A stretch of 64,000 nt of DNA from the NCBI GenBank assembly GCA_037013495.1, contig CM072806.1:30072001-30136000 (forward strand), in the 5' to 3' direction. Made by a program: the position numbers and the translations under genes. The stretch's first letter is position 1. The number at the start of each line of letters is the position of its first letter. The stretch is from Hippophae tibetana (taxonomy: Eukaryota; Streptophyta; Magnoliopsida; Rosales; Elaeagnaceae). The notes below the pieces were generated by a model that was not told the DNA's origin, did not search any database, and saw only the letters and a program-made list of their open reading frames with translations. Shown piece after piece: positions 1-12,225 of the stretch.

Positions 1-480
1 TAGTGAGATGATAGTAGTGAAACTTTAGGTGTACCAGCCAGATTAGTGGAAAACCATACTGATGCTTTGCCTTCTATCCTGGTGAAGTTTGAACTTTGCG
101 CTTGTCTAAATACCATTTTCTTCAGAAACGGGGACCTGTCTTAGAGGTATTGTTTTCATAGCTTTACCTCAACAAGGATGCACTGGTTTTTTACTGGCAA
201 TTGGCAAATCCCATGGATACTCTTTCTCTATAAGTAATTTAATAGTGTTTGAAAACTCAGGCTTATTATGAAAAGATTTTTGGTTTTGGGAATTATAATG
301 ATAAAATGTTTATACCAACCTGTATCAATTCTTTGCATTGTGTTGACTGAATCGTCAATCACCATTTCATTCAACATTTCATTTTCGACATCTGTATTAT
401 TTTTTCCAGCTTCACATTTTATAGTGTTCTTGTTGTATTTATGTCAAATAAATGTGACTGTACTCGAAATGTTTTATCAG

Positions 481-557
481 GACTTGGCCCGAGAGGGTAC
501 GAAGATGGTTCCCATACAGTCCAAAGTTCAGAAATCAACAGCAAGAGAGTGAACTAG
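481..557 (+). CDS. Possible 3'-terminal exon of a gene extending left
   Basis: A T-rich stretch ends in TTTTATCAG at 471-480, a plausible splice acceptor. After two bases completing a split codon, the frame reads 24 sense codons to a TAG at 555-557, including the residues GPRGYEDGSHTVQSSEI. The composition is clearly less AT-rich than its surroundings. The upstream part of the gene would lie left of the window, so the frame cannot be confirmed. A competing frame opens at ATG 268 and stops near 552, but its hydrophobic N-terminal part looks like intron. I do not recognise the family. The following roughly 500 bases would then be 3' UTR. Confidence 0.25.
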
Positions 558-2475
558 TTTCACTGAAATATGAAGAGGGGCAATAGATAGTTGAAAATAT
601 GGAACACGACATTCCCCGTATGGTTCGAGGTCCCCATTATTTTGGAGTGAAATTAAGAACCAGAGGGCATATGGCTTGAGTTGAGTGCTAGAATCAATGG
701 GTTTTTTTTTTTTTTTTGCTTGTAGCCAATTCCAATTTGATTGATGTCTTCTAGACTGCTTTTCCCTTTTTGAGGACCTGGTTTCAAGGATGATGGTCTT
801 CATTGATTGGAATATCGATGTGGTCAACATGGATCCAGGGAAGAGTTGGTTGAAATTGTGTACTGTACTTGTTATCTGTCTTCAACCTATGTATTATACC
901 TGATTTATTTTTAGCACATCTTTTTTTTTTACACGATGAATCTTCCCCTTTTAATCTGACATATGATGCTCCATTGCTTTGGTGCAGGGAGTAGGGACGA
1001 ATCAATTTGCATATAGCCTGTAGCTGTATATATTTATGATCATGATGCTTTCGGTGCATTCATAAGAGTACATGATACATTAATTGCTGCTCCTGCTGAT
1101 TCTGATGTCATAAGAAAAAAAAAATCCTTGGTATGTAATAGTTGTGCATCCTATCCTTGCAAAAAGCATAAGGTAGAAAAAAATAATAATGTAAAGATAT
1201 AAAGTAAGTTGTCTCATCTCATCTCATTTGCTATTTAGTGTCTTTAACGGGTAAGGTATAATATTGTCTTATTTCATTTACATATCATCTTATTTATATT
1301 ATAGTTTTAATAGATTTAATTTTAAATACATATTGTATCATTTTTTTTATTAAACTTACGTTACATATAATTATGTATTATATTTTATATTACCAACTCA
1401 TTTGATTGAAAATTAAGTAAGATGAGATGATTTGAGTTTTAAAAATTAATGGATTATATCATAAATTTTATTAATATCTCATTTCAGTTTATACATATAA
1501 TACATGATAACGATAATTGTTTTTTTTTGGAAAAATACATAAATTAATACCCATAAGTTATCAATAAAAATAGTATCTTAATCATATTGAAGTAGTTATG
1601 CTTCGTCGTGTGGTCAACTTTCTCTCCATTTGTCGTCACATTATTTGTATGTTTTTTCAATTGTGTGACATGTAAGTCGTATATGTGAATCATAGATTGA
1701 CATGTGAAGCACCGCTAACCCAAATTAGACCGTTCGTGCCACGTCTCATACTTTGATTTACCCACTAAATTTTGCATGCTATGTGTCTTTTTCCTATTTA
1801 CCAATTCTTTTAATTTTGTTTGTTTTCATATGTAATATATGATAGTCTAAATTCTATTTGAGTTATATTTAACCCACTAATTGTCCCATAAATCTTAAAA
1901 AATCAAAATTAATATAAATTTTATCAGTTTTTGAAGCTGAGTGATAAACATAGAAAAATTTAAAAAGATATACAATTTTCTTAGAGATTTAAGAGGAGAT
2001 TGGTATTATAATTTAAGAGATTAATTGTATTTCTTCTTTTCTTTTCTTTATCAATTTTTATGTTTTTTTTATGAAAAATATGAATTTTATGAACAAAATT
2101 ATGTTTATTTAATTTATTAATCTAAGAGTCTTATGAATTTAATTTTTTACATATGATGATATAATATTTTATCGTAATTATGATTTTAATTTAATTATAT
2201 TATTTAATCTAATTTTTATGTTATTAATTGTTTGACTAACAATTGATATGTAGAGGTAATTAAATAACTATGATAAAATTATTTAATTCTTGTCTTGATT
2301 AAATAACATACATGATTTTTAGGTAGAGATGTATAATTCTTATGTATGTGATCTATAATTAAACTTAATACATTGTGTGTAATTTAATTGATGAACTTAA
2401 TGATATGTAGTTCACTTGAGAGATGAATACATGTTATGTTAGATTCAATTGATCATGTAATTAATTGTTAATTAT
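558..2475. other. AT-rich DNA without a recognisable gene
   Basis: The part up to about 1100 has mixed composition and a T16 run near 703-718; it could be 3' UTR of the putative exon at 481-557. From about 1200 on it is strongly AT-rich. Two short stretches around 1213-1235 and 1421-1435 are built of GATGAGAT/ATCTCATC in opposite senses and could be remnants of a small inverted-repeat element, but I could not define ends. No open frame of convincing composition is present. Confidence 0.5.
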
Positions 2476-4164
2476 TGATGAGTAAAATCGGCATTGCTTA
2501 TCCTACAAATACTTTGGTTTTATATTTGTAAAACTCTTACAAGTGCACGAATCATTTCATAGAAAATGACAAGTATACTCCAATATCGATCTAAAGAAGA
2601 AATATACGTGGTTTTTAATTTATTATTCAAACTTTTAAAAATGAAATGAAATTATAAATATCTTGTCATGATATTTTGGTTTTCGTGTTTCCTAAACTAA
2701 TTATGTAAAAATAACATAGGTATGAATTCAATAAACATTTGTGTAAATTTTTATCATTTATAATAGTAGAGTATTTATTGATATAATAACTAAGTTAATT
2801 ATGTTTGTTCATATTAATTAGGTTATTAAAGATATAAATTGATATGTATTAATTTTCTCTTTTTTATATGAATATCACCTTTAGTAGGGTTAGATATTTT
2901 TTGTTAATTGAATAAATCAATTAACACTTATGGGTAGATAGTTTAAATTTTATTCAAGGTGTCCAAATTAAACCTAAAAATCTAATTATTCGAGTACTAA
3001 TTTTTAAGTTTTAAAACCATTATGGAAAATATATTGTCAATATATTTTCGAATAATAGTTCTTATAAAAACTTTTGAAATAGAGTTTCACTTTAACTACC
3101 TGGGAATTGTACCAACAAATAAAAGAGCATTATTCTAAATTAGACTGGATAATTAAACCTTAAAATATAATTTTTAGATTTAAGTTTGTAATGAAAAATA
3201 ATATATTTATCTCTAACATCCTTAATATAAAATCTTGAATAAAAACAAAGAGTCAGTCATGTTAAATTTAATCATAGATAAATTAAATATAACATATAAG
3301 AATAAAATATAAAAAATAACTATAAAAACCTACAACATTTTGATGTTAATTCTATCGGTGTAAAACCTCCAAACAGATTTGTATTTCAGTTTATTGAATT
3401 AAATGCAAAAAATTTACAAAAACGTAGTTAGTTCTTCTCAAAAAGAGAACTTTAAAACTAAAAACTAAAAAAAAAACGAAGAAAGCTTTCTAGAGAGAGA
3501 AAGAGCTAAGAAATTTGTTTCTTGGTGTATTTTTTACGATGGGAGAGATGTGGTATTTATAAGTGAGAAAAATGGTAAAAAAATAGGAAAAATGATAAAA
3601 GGGCCTTAAACGCGTAATGGACAGATGCTGATGCAGAATGAATGGGTGTTAACGTAGGTTTTGACACATGCAGTGGCACGTGCACAAATTCTGCATGATG
3701 CAGCATGGTTGGGCGCAGATGTGCGCACGAATTCAGTGTGATGCGGCGCGGTTGGGTGTAGATGGGCACAAATGTGTGCGAACTTCGACGTGATATGGCT
3801 TCGGTTGGGAGTTGGATTGTGGCATGATGCGGGAGGTTGCGTGTAGACTTTGGCGTGATGCGGCACGACTGGGCAAGTTACTCGACGTGGTGCAGCGAGG
3901 TTGCGCACAACTAAGGGTAGTTTTGTCCATTTTTCCATTTTTCATTTTTTTCTCAACATATTTGTGATGTATTGCCTCCAATATTATTCTTCGAGTCTTT
4001 AAATTATTTTTGAAGAAAAATACCTCAAAAAAAATAAAAATACCCGTGATTATGAAAAGAAAAATTTATATAAAAATATAATAAAATCATATAAATATTA
4101 ATCTTTTTAATCAATTAAAGTATATAAAATCATAATAATTTTAGTGCTTTTTAAGCACTTATCA
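2476..4164 (-). mobile_element. LTR of the non-coding gypsy-like family, copy A (3' LTR)
   Basis: On the minus strand the LTR runs from TGATAAGTGCTTAAAAAGCAC at 4164 to ...CATCA at 2476, about 1.69 kb. Its parts align with the solo LTR at 46521-48320: an AT-rich start, a GC-richer variable segment (about 3600-3910), a TATA box TTATAAATAC at 3553-3562, and the R-U5 end with the block around 2490-2640. The sequence on its U3 side (4165 onward) is the matching element interior, so this is the 3' LTR of a minus-strand element. No primer-binding site follows its U5 end at 2475, as expected for a 3' LTR. Open frames inside (3557-3981) are GC-rich LTR sequence, not genes. Confidence 0.85.
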
Positions 4165-6900
4165 CAATCCACAACGAGCTTCTTGCTAGTCCCTTAGCAA
4201 GGGAAGCAATAAAAACTAAAAATTAAACTATCCTAAATTACTTTCGTGGATTAACATGGTTACATTTGGAGTATGCAACAAGCCTTTAAACCCTTAGGTT
4301 GCCCTAGTGGACGAGTTTAAGTCTGGTGAGAGTTTTGAGTAATGATACCCACAAACATTAAACTAAATGTAAAAATGAAAAGAAATAACAAAAATAAACA
4401 AATAAATTAAAAAAACAAATAAACTAAAATTACAACAAAATAAAAAATGAACTTAAGAATAAAAGAAAACAAAATGAAAAAGAACACAAAAATGTCTCAT
4501 ATTTTTTAATCTTCTTTAAGATCATAATTAAAATCTAAAGCATAAGTTATTTTCATTTTCTTAAATAGTCATGATTTAATAATAATTAGTTGAAAATCAT
4601 TTTCATATTTCATATAAAAAATGTATCAAGAATTTCACCCAAATTCAGTGTCAAGAATTTGAATTTTCTTTGACTATATTCGTCACAAGTTAATACTCTC
4701 AAAAACACTGAATCATATAGGTTTAAACACTCATATTAATTTATATGTGAAATAGTTGATGTATAGAAATAAACTAATATGTTTGCATATGTATAATGAA
4801 GAAGAGCTAAAAGTGTTATTTTAACGTTAATCTCATGAAATGAATCGAATGTATAAATTATAAAGATATCATATATATTTCATGCAGCAATAAAACTTAT
4901 TAAGAAATTTTTTCAAGATATATGTCTTTTACAAATGAAGAAAGTGCGATAACTTTTTAGGCAATTACTTCCTATATCTTTCTTTTGTAATTAGCCTTTA
5001 CTCACAACATTGTAGGTTGGTCATAATATGTAGATTATACTATATATTATATCTCTCTATTTTTTTAAGATATTTTTCAATATATATTTTTTTAGAGAGT
5101 AAACTCATGTACAAATTGTACATTTTTATAGCATTTTGGTGAATGGTTAATTTTGTGGCTTTTCTGTTTGATTTTTATTTAGGTAACCTCAAATATGTCT
5201 CTTTTTGGTAGAAATCATGCATGAATGAGATAAAGACATATAATATCAATTTCTACTTAAATCATTTAATCTAAGCAAAAATAAAAACATTATACGACAC
5301 TTTATTAAGATAAGAAAAAAAATTCATACATTTAATGATAATATCTATAGAGATCATCTAAAAATTTGAAGACATAATAAATGTGTTTGGAGTAGGAAAA
5401 ATATATTTTACTCAGAATAAAAGAAATTAGATTCCTAAACACCGATTTTGAGTTTAATATAATTTTCACATCTTATCAAGAAATACTAGTCATGGCAAAA
5501 ATTAACTAATTACCATATACTCCATGATATGTTTTCAAAAATTAATCTAATAGTGGAAAAGACTTAACTATTTACTAAAAATTGATTTAGAGAAATGATT
5601 TTTTTTTGTGAGAAATTTTTTTAAAACTAATTCTAAAACTCTAAAAATTACTAAGTCACAAATCAAACACATGAAAGATGAAAATGTGAACATAATTTTT
5701 TTAAATTGTTAAATTTTTTGAAATTATGCATGGTAACTTTTCACCACCCTCAAACTAAAACTTACATTGTTCTCAATGTAACAATTATAAATTAAAGATA
5801 AAGAGAAAAGAGAAGAAAAGTTACCTGTTTCTTGAGAATGTGTAAGGATTGATGGAGAAATGGAGGTGCATCTATTATATTCATCATTAAAGTCCACACA
5901 GATAAATCATTGTGAACTTTTAATATCTCAACAAATATTTTTAGTCTTAACAATTCTAAAATTATCCACATTCACTTAAATAAAAATAAACAAAAAAATT
6001 AAATAAATAAAATAAATAAAAGAAAATGACCTAAAATGATAGACTGTCTCTCATCCAGTGCTTAGTTTAACGTCTTAGCACGACATAATTTCGGGGATTT
6101 TATTTTAAGTAAACTCAATGTCCCCACATCATTGTCTACCTATACTTTTTCAGTCATGCTCTATGGATTTTCAATTTTTTTTAACTTAAAACTAGGGACA
6201 TGATTGTAGGTTTGAGATAACTCACGTCTAGGTTCAAGTCAAATAACTAAGGCATCAAAACACAATTGTATCTAGACCTAACAAAACAACTATCTTTCTT
6301 TATCACAGATTTTGATTTAAAAACTTTGAAATTTTGGATATAACTTTAGAATTTTTTTTATTTTTATTTTTTTATTATAAGCTCTAAGTTAGGTAACAAA
6401 ATTAGTATTAACTAAGAGTAATCACAGGAAATAATGGTGGGATACAACTTCCTTAAAAACCATCTTTCTAAACACATTAACATTCCTAGGAAAGACTAGT
6501 GAAACAAAGGTTTTCAAGAACTAGTCTCTTAAACAAAACTCACTTAAATCTTTACTTTTCATGCTATTAAAATCTAAGTTAATTAAATTAATAAATTAAG
6601 TTTTTTAAAAAATAAAAGGTAAAAGTAAAAGTTAAAAATTAGTTATTTTTTTAAAGAGAATTAAAAATAAAAAAAGTAAAATAAATAAATAAAATAAATG
6701 AAAAATTAAAAGAAATTTCAAAATTAAAAAAAATTAAAAGAAATTAAAAGAAAAAATTATAAATTAAATGAAAATTAAAACTTAAAAACTAAAAGTTAAA
6801 TTTTTTTTATCAAGTTATTTTTATTTAAAGAAAATAATTAAATAAAATAAAGTTTACTTATTTTTTTTTTTTTGTAATTTTTTGTATTTATTTTTTTAAA
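4165..6900 (-). mobile_element. Non-coding interior of the LTR family, copy A
   Basis: This region matches 25193-26614 in reverse (for example GTGGGGACATT near 6120-6135 and the block 6420-6600 against 25850-26030) and 43753 to about 45000 in the same orientation (for example the stretch around 4970-5180 against 44530-44740). It holds no coding capacity. Near 5720-5790 the minus strand reads through the typical 'ACATTGAGAACAATGTAAGTTTTAGTTTGAGGG' type of block seen at the end of plant gypsy coding regions, here cut off from any coding sequence. About 6600-6900 is almost pure A/T low-complexity DNA, matching 25260-25850. It is best read as a LARD-like non-autonomous element. Confidence 0.75.
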
Positions 6901-6907
6901 TGTTTTT

Positions 6908-8229
6908 TTAATTATTTTTTAAAAGAATTTCCATCACTTTGGATGATTTGTTTAATGTCAAGCTAAAAACACCAAATAGACCATTTTTGGGATGATCTTG
7001 AACTTCTTGAGGGTCACAATTGCTTGCAAAAGAACCATCTCTCTTGAAGACAACTTTCATATTTTTCACATCAATAACTCCACAGTCATTTGGTAGCTTT
7101 TTAGCACAGTACTTGAAAACAGAGGTTGATGACAGAATCTTATGATGGCTTATACTAGTTCCTATAATAATCTTAGTGGTAGAGTATGATTTGGCTTCAC
7201 GAACTAAAATTTTCTTGATTGAAGTACCTCTACAAACCTTAAGCTTGAGATCCACTTGTTTCAAATTACAGAAACCATCATAGTGATATGTCCTTCCAAC
7301 ATGACCCTTTGAAAAATGTCTTAAGAATTTCCAACTATGGGCCTTATAAGAAAGTAATAACACTCTCCTATGATCACTTCTTCTTTCCCCATTGAAACTC
7401 AAAATCCCATCTCCAAAAAGTGATTCTTAAAGACTCATATTAGGCATATACTCATAAACAAGGATTCTATTACTCTTTTCAACACAATAACCCAAAAGGG
7501 TCACCAAAAATGGTGATCTTAACCCACTTAGAATCTGAAACTCATTTTGAAACTCTCTCTATTCGCCAAGACAAAGCATCCAACTTTTTAATAGTAATCA
7601 ACTTACCATTCTTTAATATTCCCCTCAAGATAGTACCAGAACCTATTTTGCCAACGAAATTAGCAAAATCAAAGTCATTGGTTGCATTCTTGATCTCTTT
7701 GTATGAAAATATTTCCAGCTTGAGTGGTGCACTAGAATAATATGGAATGGTTTTAGCCCTATGTACTAGGGAATGCCAAATCTGGTAAATAAGATAGAGG
7801 ATTGATACAAGTATAACCAGATAGAACACCTTTAGGGGTGCTTCCTTCATAGTAGAGATAATTAACGTCCAAGAAGAAAACCCTCTTCCTAGCTCGGTTC
7901 TTTCCAGTAATTTTCCCACCAAGTGTTTGATTATTAGACACCAAAGAAATAGTGGCACTGATGTTACATCTATGCAGTGTTACCTTAGCTTTAATCGTAG
8001 GCTTTAAGGGTGAAAAGGAAATAGGAAGAATTGGTGAGATGGAGTGGCTATTCTTCGCCTTCTCAACTCCAACAAAAACTCTGATATGCTTCAGAGCCTT
8101 AATCGTCGCCGAAGTCTTCTCAACAACTTCAGCTAGGCCACTGACGACAAAAGGCATTTCCAGAACAAACTCAATACCTTGACCACGAGCTATAACAAGA
8201 GATGGGATATCATAGGCAACCATAGCCAA
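6908..8229 (-). pseudogene. Mosaic pseudogene: 5'-3' exonuclease, receptor-like kinase and Usp-kinase fragments
   Basis: All pieces lie on the minus strand. About 7880-7830 reads KRVFFLDVNYLYYEGSTP, like the start of the nuclease domain of plant 5'-3' exonuclease-family proteins (At3g52050 type). About 7830-7440 resembles the membrane segment and kinase N-lobe of a receptor-like kinase (At1g80870 type): FSYKEIKNATNDF, a glycine loop GKIGSGT, ITIKKLDALS with the lysine, then after a frameshift near 7550 FQNEFQILSGLRSPFLVTLL and ILVYEYMP, ending at a stop where a glutamine codon is expected. About 7400-7290 (ERRSDHRRVLLLSYKAH...) returns to exonuclease-like sequence. About 7285-6930 (GFCNLKQVDLKLKVCRG, YCAKKLPNDC, KVVFKRDGS) matches the Usp domain preceding the kinase in plant Usp-type kinases. 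The part 8229-7960 is open but unrecognised. Families are called from memory, not from a search. No functional protein is expected. Confidence 0.7.
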
Positions 8230-8658
8230 TACAAGGGCGTATCATTTCTAGTTAACATTAGTCTTACGATGCCAGATCTTATCGAGATCGAACATACTAC
8301 CTCCTCGACTCCTATTTCCAACAACTCTTTGACCACCCTTGTGAGCACCACCACCAGAAATGCAAGGGATGCGGGGATTCGCGTGTTCGGTACCCCAATG
8401 AATTAAGCTTCTCACTCGGTTGGATTTCTCAACGTTAACCTAACACCCAAAGTATTCTTTTCTTCATGGGCCGAGTCTAGAGACTCAGATAATGGCCTAA
8501 ATCCAAGCCCATTACCAGGGAGTCCAGTTGAAGGAGGAAAATTGCCATTATTAGGCAGGTTTGATTCATGGGAAGCCCTGATGGTTTTGGTCCACAAGAT
8601 TAAGTTTGGGTGTCTGAGTAAGTCATCGTCGTTTCTTTGTGTAACCTAGAAATGTGGT
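8230..8658. other. Unassigned stretch between mosaic pseudogene and gag start
   Basis: Composition is close to coding (less AT-rich than the flanking elements), and short open frames exist on both strands (8179-8406 plus, 8412-8597 minus), but none resembles a known family. On the minus strand it links the gag start at 8787-8659 with the gene-fragment mosaic, so it may belong to the same retroelement. Confidence 0.4.
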
Positions 8659-8787
8659 TCATACTGGTTTTGAGTTCAACACTGCTTGTAAGGCAGCGCC
8701 TACTCGCTTGAATATGGACTTATGTCGTGCCAAGGTCTTAGATACCTCGTTGCAGAACTCAACGTCAGATTTGTTACGATTGTCCAT
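8659..8787 (-). pseudogene. Start of a gypsy-type gag, truncated by a stop
   Basis: The minus strand has ATG at 8787 followed by 42 sense codons and a TGA at 8661-8659. The peptide begins MDNRNKSDVEFCNEVSKTLA and continues with a predicted helical segment, the usual opening of gag in plant Ty3/gypsy elements whose leader directly follows a tRNA-Met primer site. The ATG lies 12 bases downstream of that primer site (8799-8810). The rest of gag is missing. Confidence 0.6.
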
Positions 8788-8798
8788 GGCTAGAACCA

Positions 8799-8810
8799 AC
8801 TTTGATACCA
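8799..8810 (-). other. Retrotransposon primer-binding site (tRNA-iMet type)
   Basis: The minus strand reads TGGTATCAAAGT, close to TGGTATCAGAGC, the complement of the initiator tRNA-Met 3' end used by many plant retrotransposons. A gag-like ATG follows 12 bases later. Confidence 0.65.
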
Positions 8811-8814
8811 TTGA

Positions 8815-9165
8815 TATGATTAAATTTTAGAGAGAGTTAAGAAAAGAAGAAGAACATAGGTGAGGAATTGTTTTCAATAATTTCTGATATCTCATTCCCT
8901 CATTCTCTGGCTATATGTATAGCATTACACAAGCATGAAATAATGAGATTTAGGCTAACTAACTCTGACATCTCTACCTCAATTCAATGGTCCCACTACT
9001 CACGCATACAACGTGCCTTGCTACCCATACACCTCTACACCTTTGCACCTCGTGCGCCACTTGCGTTGCACCCACTGCAACCACTTATGCACCCACGTTC
9101 GTTTGCATCTGAGCGCCAAGCAACCACGAGCAACATATGCTCATATCTTAAGTATTCTAGCAATG
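8815..9165 (-). mobile_element. LTR fragment (R-U5 side) upstream of the primer site
   Basis: On the minus strand the sequence ends ...AATCATATCA just before the primer site, as LTRs end in CA. The stretch contains a moderately GC-rich part (about 9000-9130) and A/G-rich DNA (8820-8860) typical of a transcribed LTR leader. The LTR start was not located; a TA microsatellite at about 9163-9186 marks a change in composition. It is a different family from copy A. Confidence 0.5.
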
Positions 9166-9186
9166 ATATATATATATATATATATA

Positions 9187-10097
9187 AAGTTGAAATAAAA
9201 ATAACATAAAGGGATTACATTTTTTAGTCCCATGAATTATAATTGTGCTTATAGCAATAGTTTCACAAACAAATTGATCACAAAAAAATCAATAGTAAGA
9301 TTTTTTTTATCAATATTATCAACAATGTTATTACTCCATAAATTAAAATATTAAAACAACTTAATCACAAATTATTATTGTTATTTATTGATGATCGAAA
9401 TATGATAAATAAAAATAAAAATAAATATATTTATTAAGTTGATTCATTAAAAAATAGCAAGATGGCTATTGATAAGAAAAAATTCAAACAATAATCAATA
9501 ATGGAGACAGGGAAGAAAATAATAAGTCAAATTATAATGTATAACACATTTAATTAAAATAATAAAAAATCAAAATAAAAGTAAATTAATTTGATAAATC
9601 AGTTTTATACCATCATTAGACAAAACAAATTAATTCTTGGCAATATCTTTTCCTTAAAATTATTTTATTATAACGATAATAATAACTTTAAATATTATTT
9701 ACTTAAAATAATTTTTATTATTAACACGAGAATATTCTCACCCATTATTTATCGCCCACTTCTATCTTTCAGAGAGAATATCTTTCTGTCTTTTTTGATT
9801 TCTGATTTAACAGTGAAAAACTAGGGCCTGCTTTTTTGGTAAGGTAAATACATTCCTCCTATTTATAATTTAAAGAAAAATAAAAACACATAACAAGAAA
9901 TAAAAACACAACTCTCTTAATTCTAAGAAACAAAGCAACTCATAAAAAATAAAAAAATACAACTTTCACACATCCATTCTTCTTCTTCTATACCCTCTGA
10001 TCTAATTTATCTTTGTTACAAATGAAAACTACTAATTTGTTTAATTCTTTAATACCCATCAAGTAAATCCAATTTCTTTCTGATTATTTCTCAGAAT
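9187..10097. other. AT-rich spacer, includes likely 3' UTR of COPT5
   Basis: Very AT-rich DNA without a credible open frame. The last 100-200 bases before 10098 are probably the 3' UTR of the minus-strand copper transporter gene. Confidence 0.5.
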
Positions 10098-10541
10098 CTA
10101 AGCACAAGCACAAGGATTATCAACAACTGTCAAATCTTTATCCCCACTACGGAAAACCAAATATCCAATCGTCAAACCCAAAACCACAGCAATAAACACC
10201 CCACCATTGAACGACATGATCGCCAACATAAGAAGATATCCGATCGCCGAATTCACCCCAAAAAGCAGAGATCCGCCGAGTCTCTCAAGCGACCACTTCC
10301 CTCCGACACCATCGAGCTTCTTTTCAAGCAAAGGAATATCGATCTGATCTGGCGACGACGAGGACTTTCTGGTGGCCGAAACGAGTTTAAGTTGAACACG
10401 ACGATCCTCCATGTACTGGTAAAAAGCAGAGACAATGAAGCAAGCAAGTAGGGTTAGGGCGTAACCAATCCATGATTTGGTTCGCCACGAATCGATCAAA
10501 ATGGTCACCTCTTTGCTCCAGTAAAAGGTCATATGCATCAT
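10098..10541 (-). CDS. COPT5: Copper transporter, COPT5-like (Ctr family)
   Basis: A complete single-exon gene of 147 residues, the usual length of plant COPT5. Ctr proteins form trimers that move Cu(I) across membranes; Arabidopsis COPT5 sits on the vacuolar/prevacuolar membrane and exports stored copper. The sequence shows the family marks in order: the methionine-rich start MMHMTFYW, a first membrane segment (about residues 24-44), a basic, serine-rich cytosolic loop (about 46-75), a second segment containing the MxxxM copper motif (MLAIM), a third with GxxxG (GLTIG), and a C-terminal CxC (CACA). The start is fixed by MMHM; an upstream ATG at 10662 is out of frame and lies upstream of the TATA-like sequence. 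No frameshift or stop is seen, and no intron is needed. The gene stands alone between transposon blocks. Confidence 0.93.
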   Translation of the reverse strand: MMHMTFYWSKEVTILIDSWRTKSWIGYALTLLACFIVSAFYQYMEDRRVQLKLVSATRKSSSSPDQIDIPLLEKKLDGVGGKWSLERLGGSLLFGVNSAIGYLLMLAIMSFNGGVFIAVVLGLTIGYLVFRSGDKDLTVVDNPCACA

Positions 10542-10649
10542 TTTGGCTGTGGTTTAGAGAGAGAAGGAAAGGATTATCGTACAGAAAGAAATAATTATAC
10601 AAAGAGAAAGGGATAGGGACGATGGAGAAAAACTTGGTTCTGTATTCGT

Positions 10650-10657
10650 GTTTATAC
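10650..10657 (-). promoter_or_regulatory. TATA-like box of COPT5
   Basis: The minus strand reads GTATAAAC about 110 bases upstream of the COPT5 start codon. That spacing would give a 5' UTR of roughly 80 bases. No other TATA-like sequence is better placed. Confidence 0.4.
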
Positions 10658-10662
10658 GACAT

Positions 10663-12225
10663 TTTTACATCCGATCCGACAATGACCTCTAATAATCCTT
10701 TTATTTACGATTTTGTTCAATTCGTTTTTTTCACTTTGCGGTCGGTTTATTTATTGTCCTAAATTCCCTATGCTTTTGACTGTTAGGAGAGGGGTTGTTT
10801 GGGGATTTAAAGCGTGGGCCAACTTGGTTGCCGTGTCGTGATAATTAATTTCTAAGATAAACCAGTAAAAAAATAGTATTAAATTATTGAATTTTTTTAT
10901 TTGTAATTATTGATTTTTTAATATTAATATTTTTTTTTGGTCTCATTTGATCATTGATTTACTATTAACATAGTATTATTTTTTATTTTAATCTCAACAT
11001 GAAAATTTTATATTATATCAGGGTAATATATATTGTTTTGTTAAGAGGATATTATTAATTTTTTTTCATCACAGAAGTAGGATTGAACTTTAAAAAACAA
11101 TGGTAATTAATCACCCAAAATAATCAAGAAATTTAAATTCAATATTTCAAAAATTATTGATTCTTTACCTTAATCTGTCTTTAGATATTGTAATTTCATT
11201 CTTTGGAATACATTGATGAATTAAACTTATTATTTAAATAGATAATTAGAACTTAGGGGAATAAAATGAAGAATTCATAGAATCTTTTTAGTATTATTAC
11301 ATTCCAACTTAAAGCCTCAAATAATGAAACAAGCAAACAGGCGGTGAATAATAATATTAAAAACAATGGTAATTAATCACCCAAAATAAGTTCAAGTTAT
11401 TCAATATTTCACAATTTAATTTAAATTGTGAGAATTTTGTAATAAAAAAATGAAAAAAAAAAATTGTGAGAATCAAGTCTAGCAGGCAAGAAAAGAGAAT
11501 TTACATGAATGTTTAACTAAAATTTACAGTTATATGGATATATTGTAAAAAAAGTTACATGAGTGTGAAATTGTGAAAATTGTAAAGAAAGAAGAAAGCG
11601 TGAACGGTGCATCTAAACATAGTGTTAAATATAGATAAATTAAATTATGAACATTAACATAAGGACATGCTGAGATATTAACATGAGGACATGCTGAGAT
11701 AAATACATATGTTGATAGGATAAAATTTATGAATGCTACACAGAAACCCTATCCACTAACCATATATATTCCTACAAGCTAGACTCCTCTCCAGAATAAA
11801 CTTGTTAAACATAAAAAACATATGACTTCAAAAAAAATTTAAAAAGATCCTGACCAAACTAGCGAAATATATATAAAGTAGTAAATACATGCAAGCTAGA
11901 AATAAAATATAAAGTATATATAAAGATTTCTAATCACTCAAAGCATCGTGTGCCTTAGCAATACCCTCGACATTATTTTCTTTAAAAAAATTTATCAATA
12001 AAAAATTTATTAATACTCCTAAAAATCTTTATATGTCTCCTTTTTATAAGTAAAAGGATTAATAAGTACCTTTTTATAAGTAAAAAAACTAGTGATCATT
12101 TTTCTCAATTTAGAAGACTAAATAATACTTTTATTCAAAGAAAACAACCCCTAAGGCATTTATCCCTAAATTTTATATAACAAAGAGAAAATGGGACAAA
12201 CGTCCTAATTGATGTATTACATATA
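10663..12225. other. AT-rich intergenic DNA upstream of COPT5
   Basis: No gene is visible. Small repeats occur: a 20-odd base AATGGTAATTAATCACCCAAAATAA-like stretch at about 11098 and again at about 11365, and a 24-bp tandem pair at 11653-11700. Confidence 0.5.
11653..11700. repeat. 24-bp tandem duplication
   Basis: Two adjacent copies of ATTAACATRAGGACATGCTGAGAT (11653-11676 and 11677-11700) differ at one position. Confidence 0.85.

Noticed and set aside
126..146. A 21-nt microexon-like stretch between TTCTTCAG and GTATTG
   Set aside because: Splice-like borders alone are too weak for so short a segment; no neighbouring exon confirms its phase.
3557..3981. Overlapping minus-strand frames rich in Cys, His and Pro
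   Set aside because: GC-rich U3 of LTR copy A; no domain and several overlapping frames.
10387..10662. Open frame starting upstream of COPT5 and overlapping it out of frame
   Set aside because: Its ATG lies upstream of the TATA-like sequence at 10650-10657, so it is probably not transcribed; the overlapping part is a shadow of COPT5.
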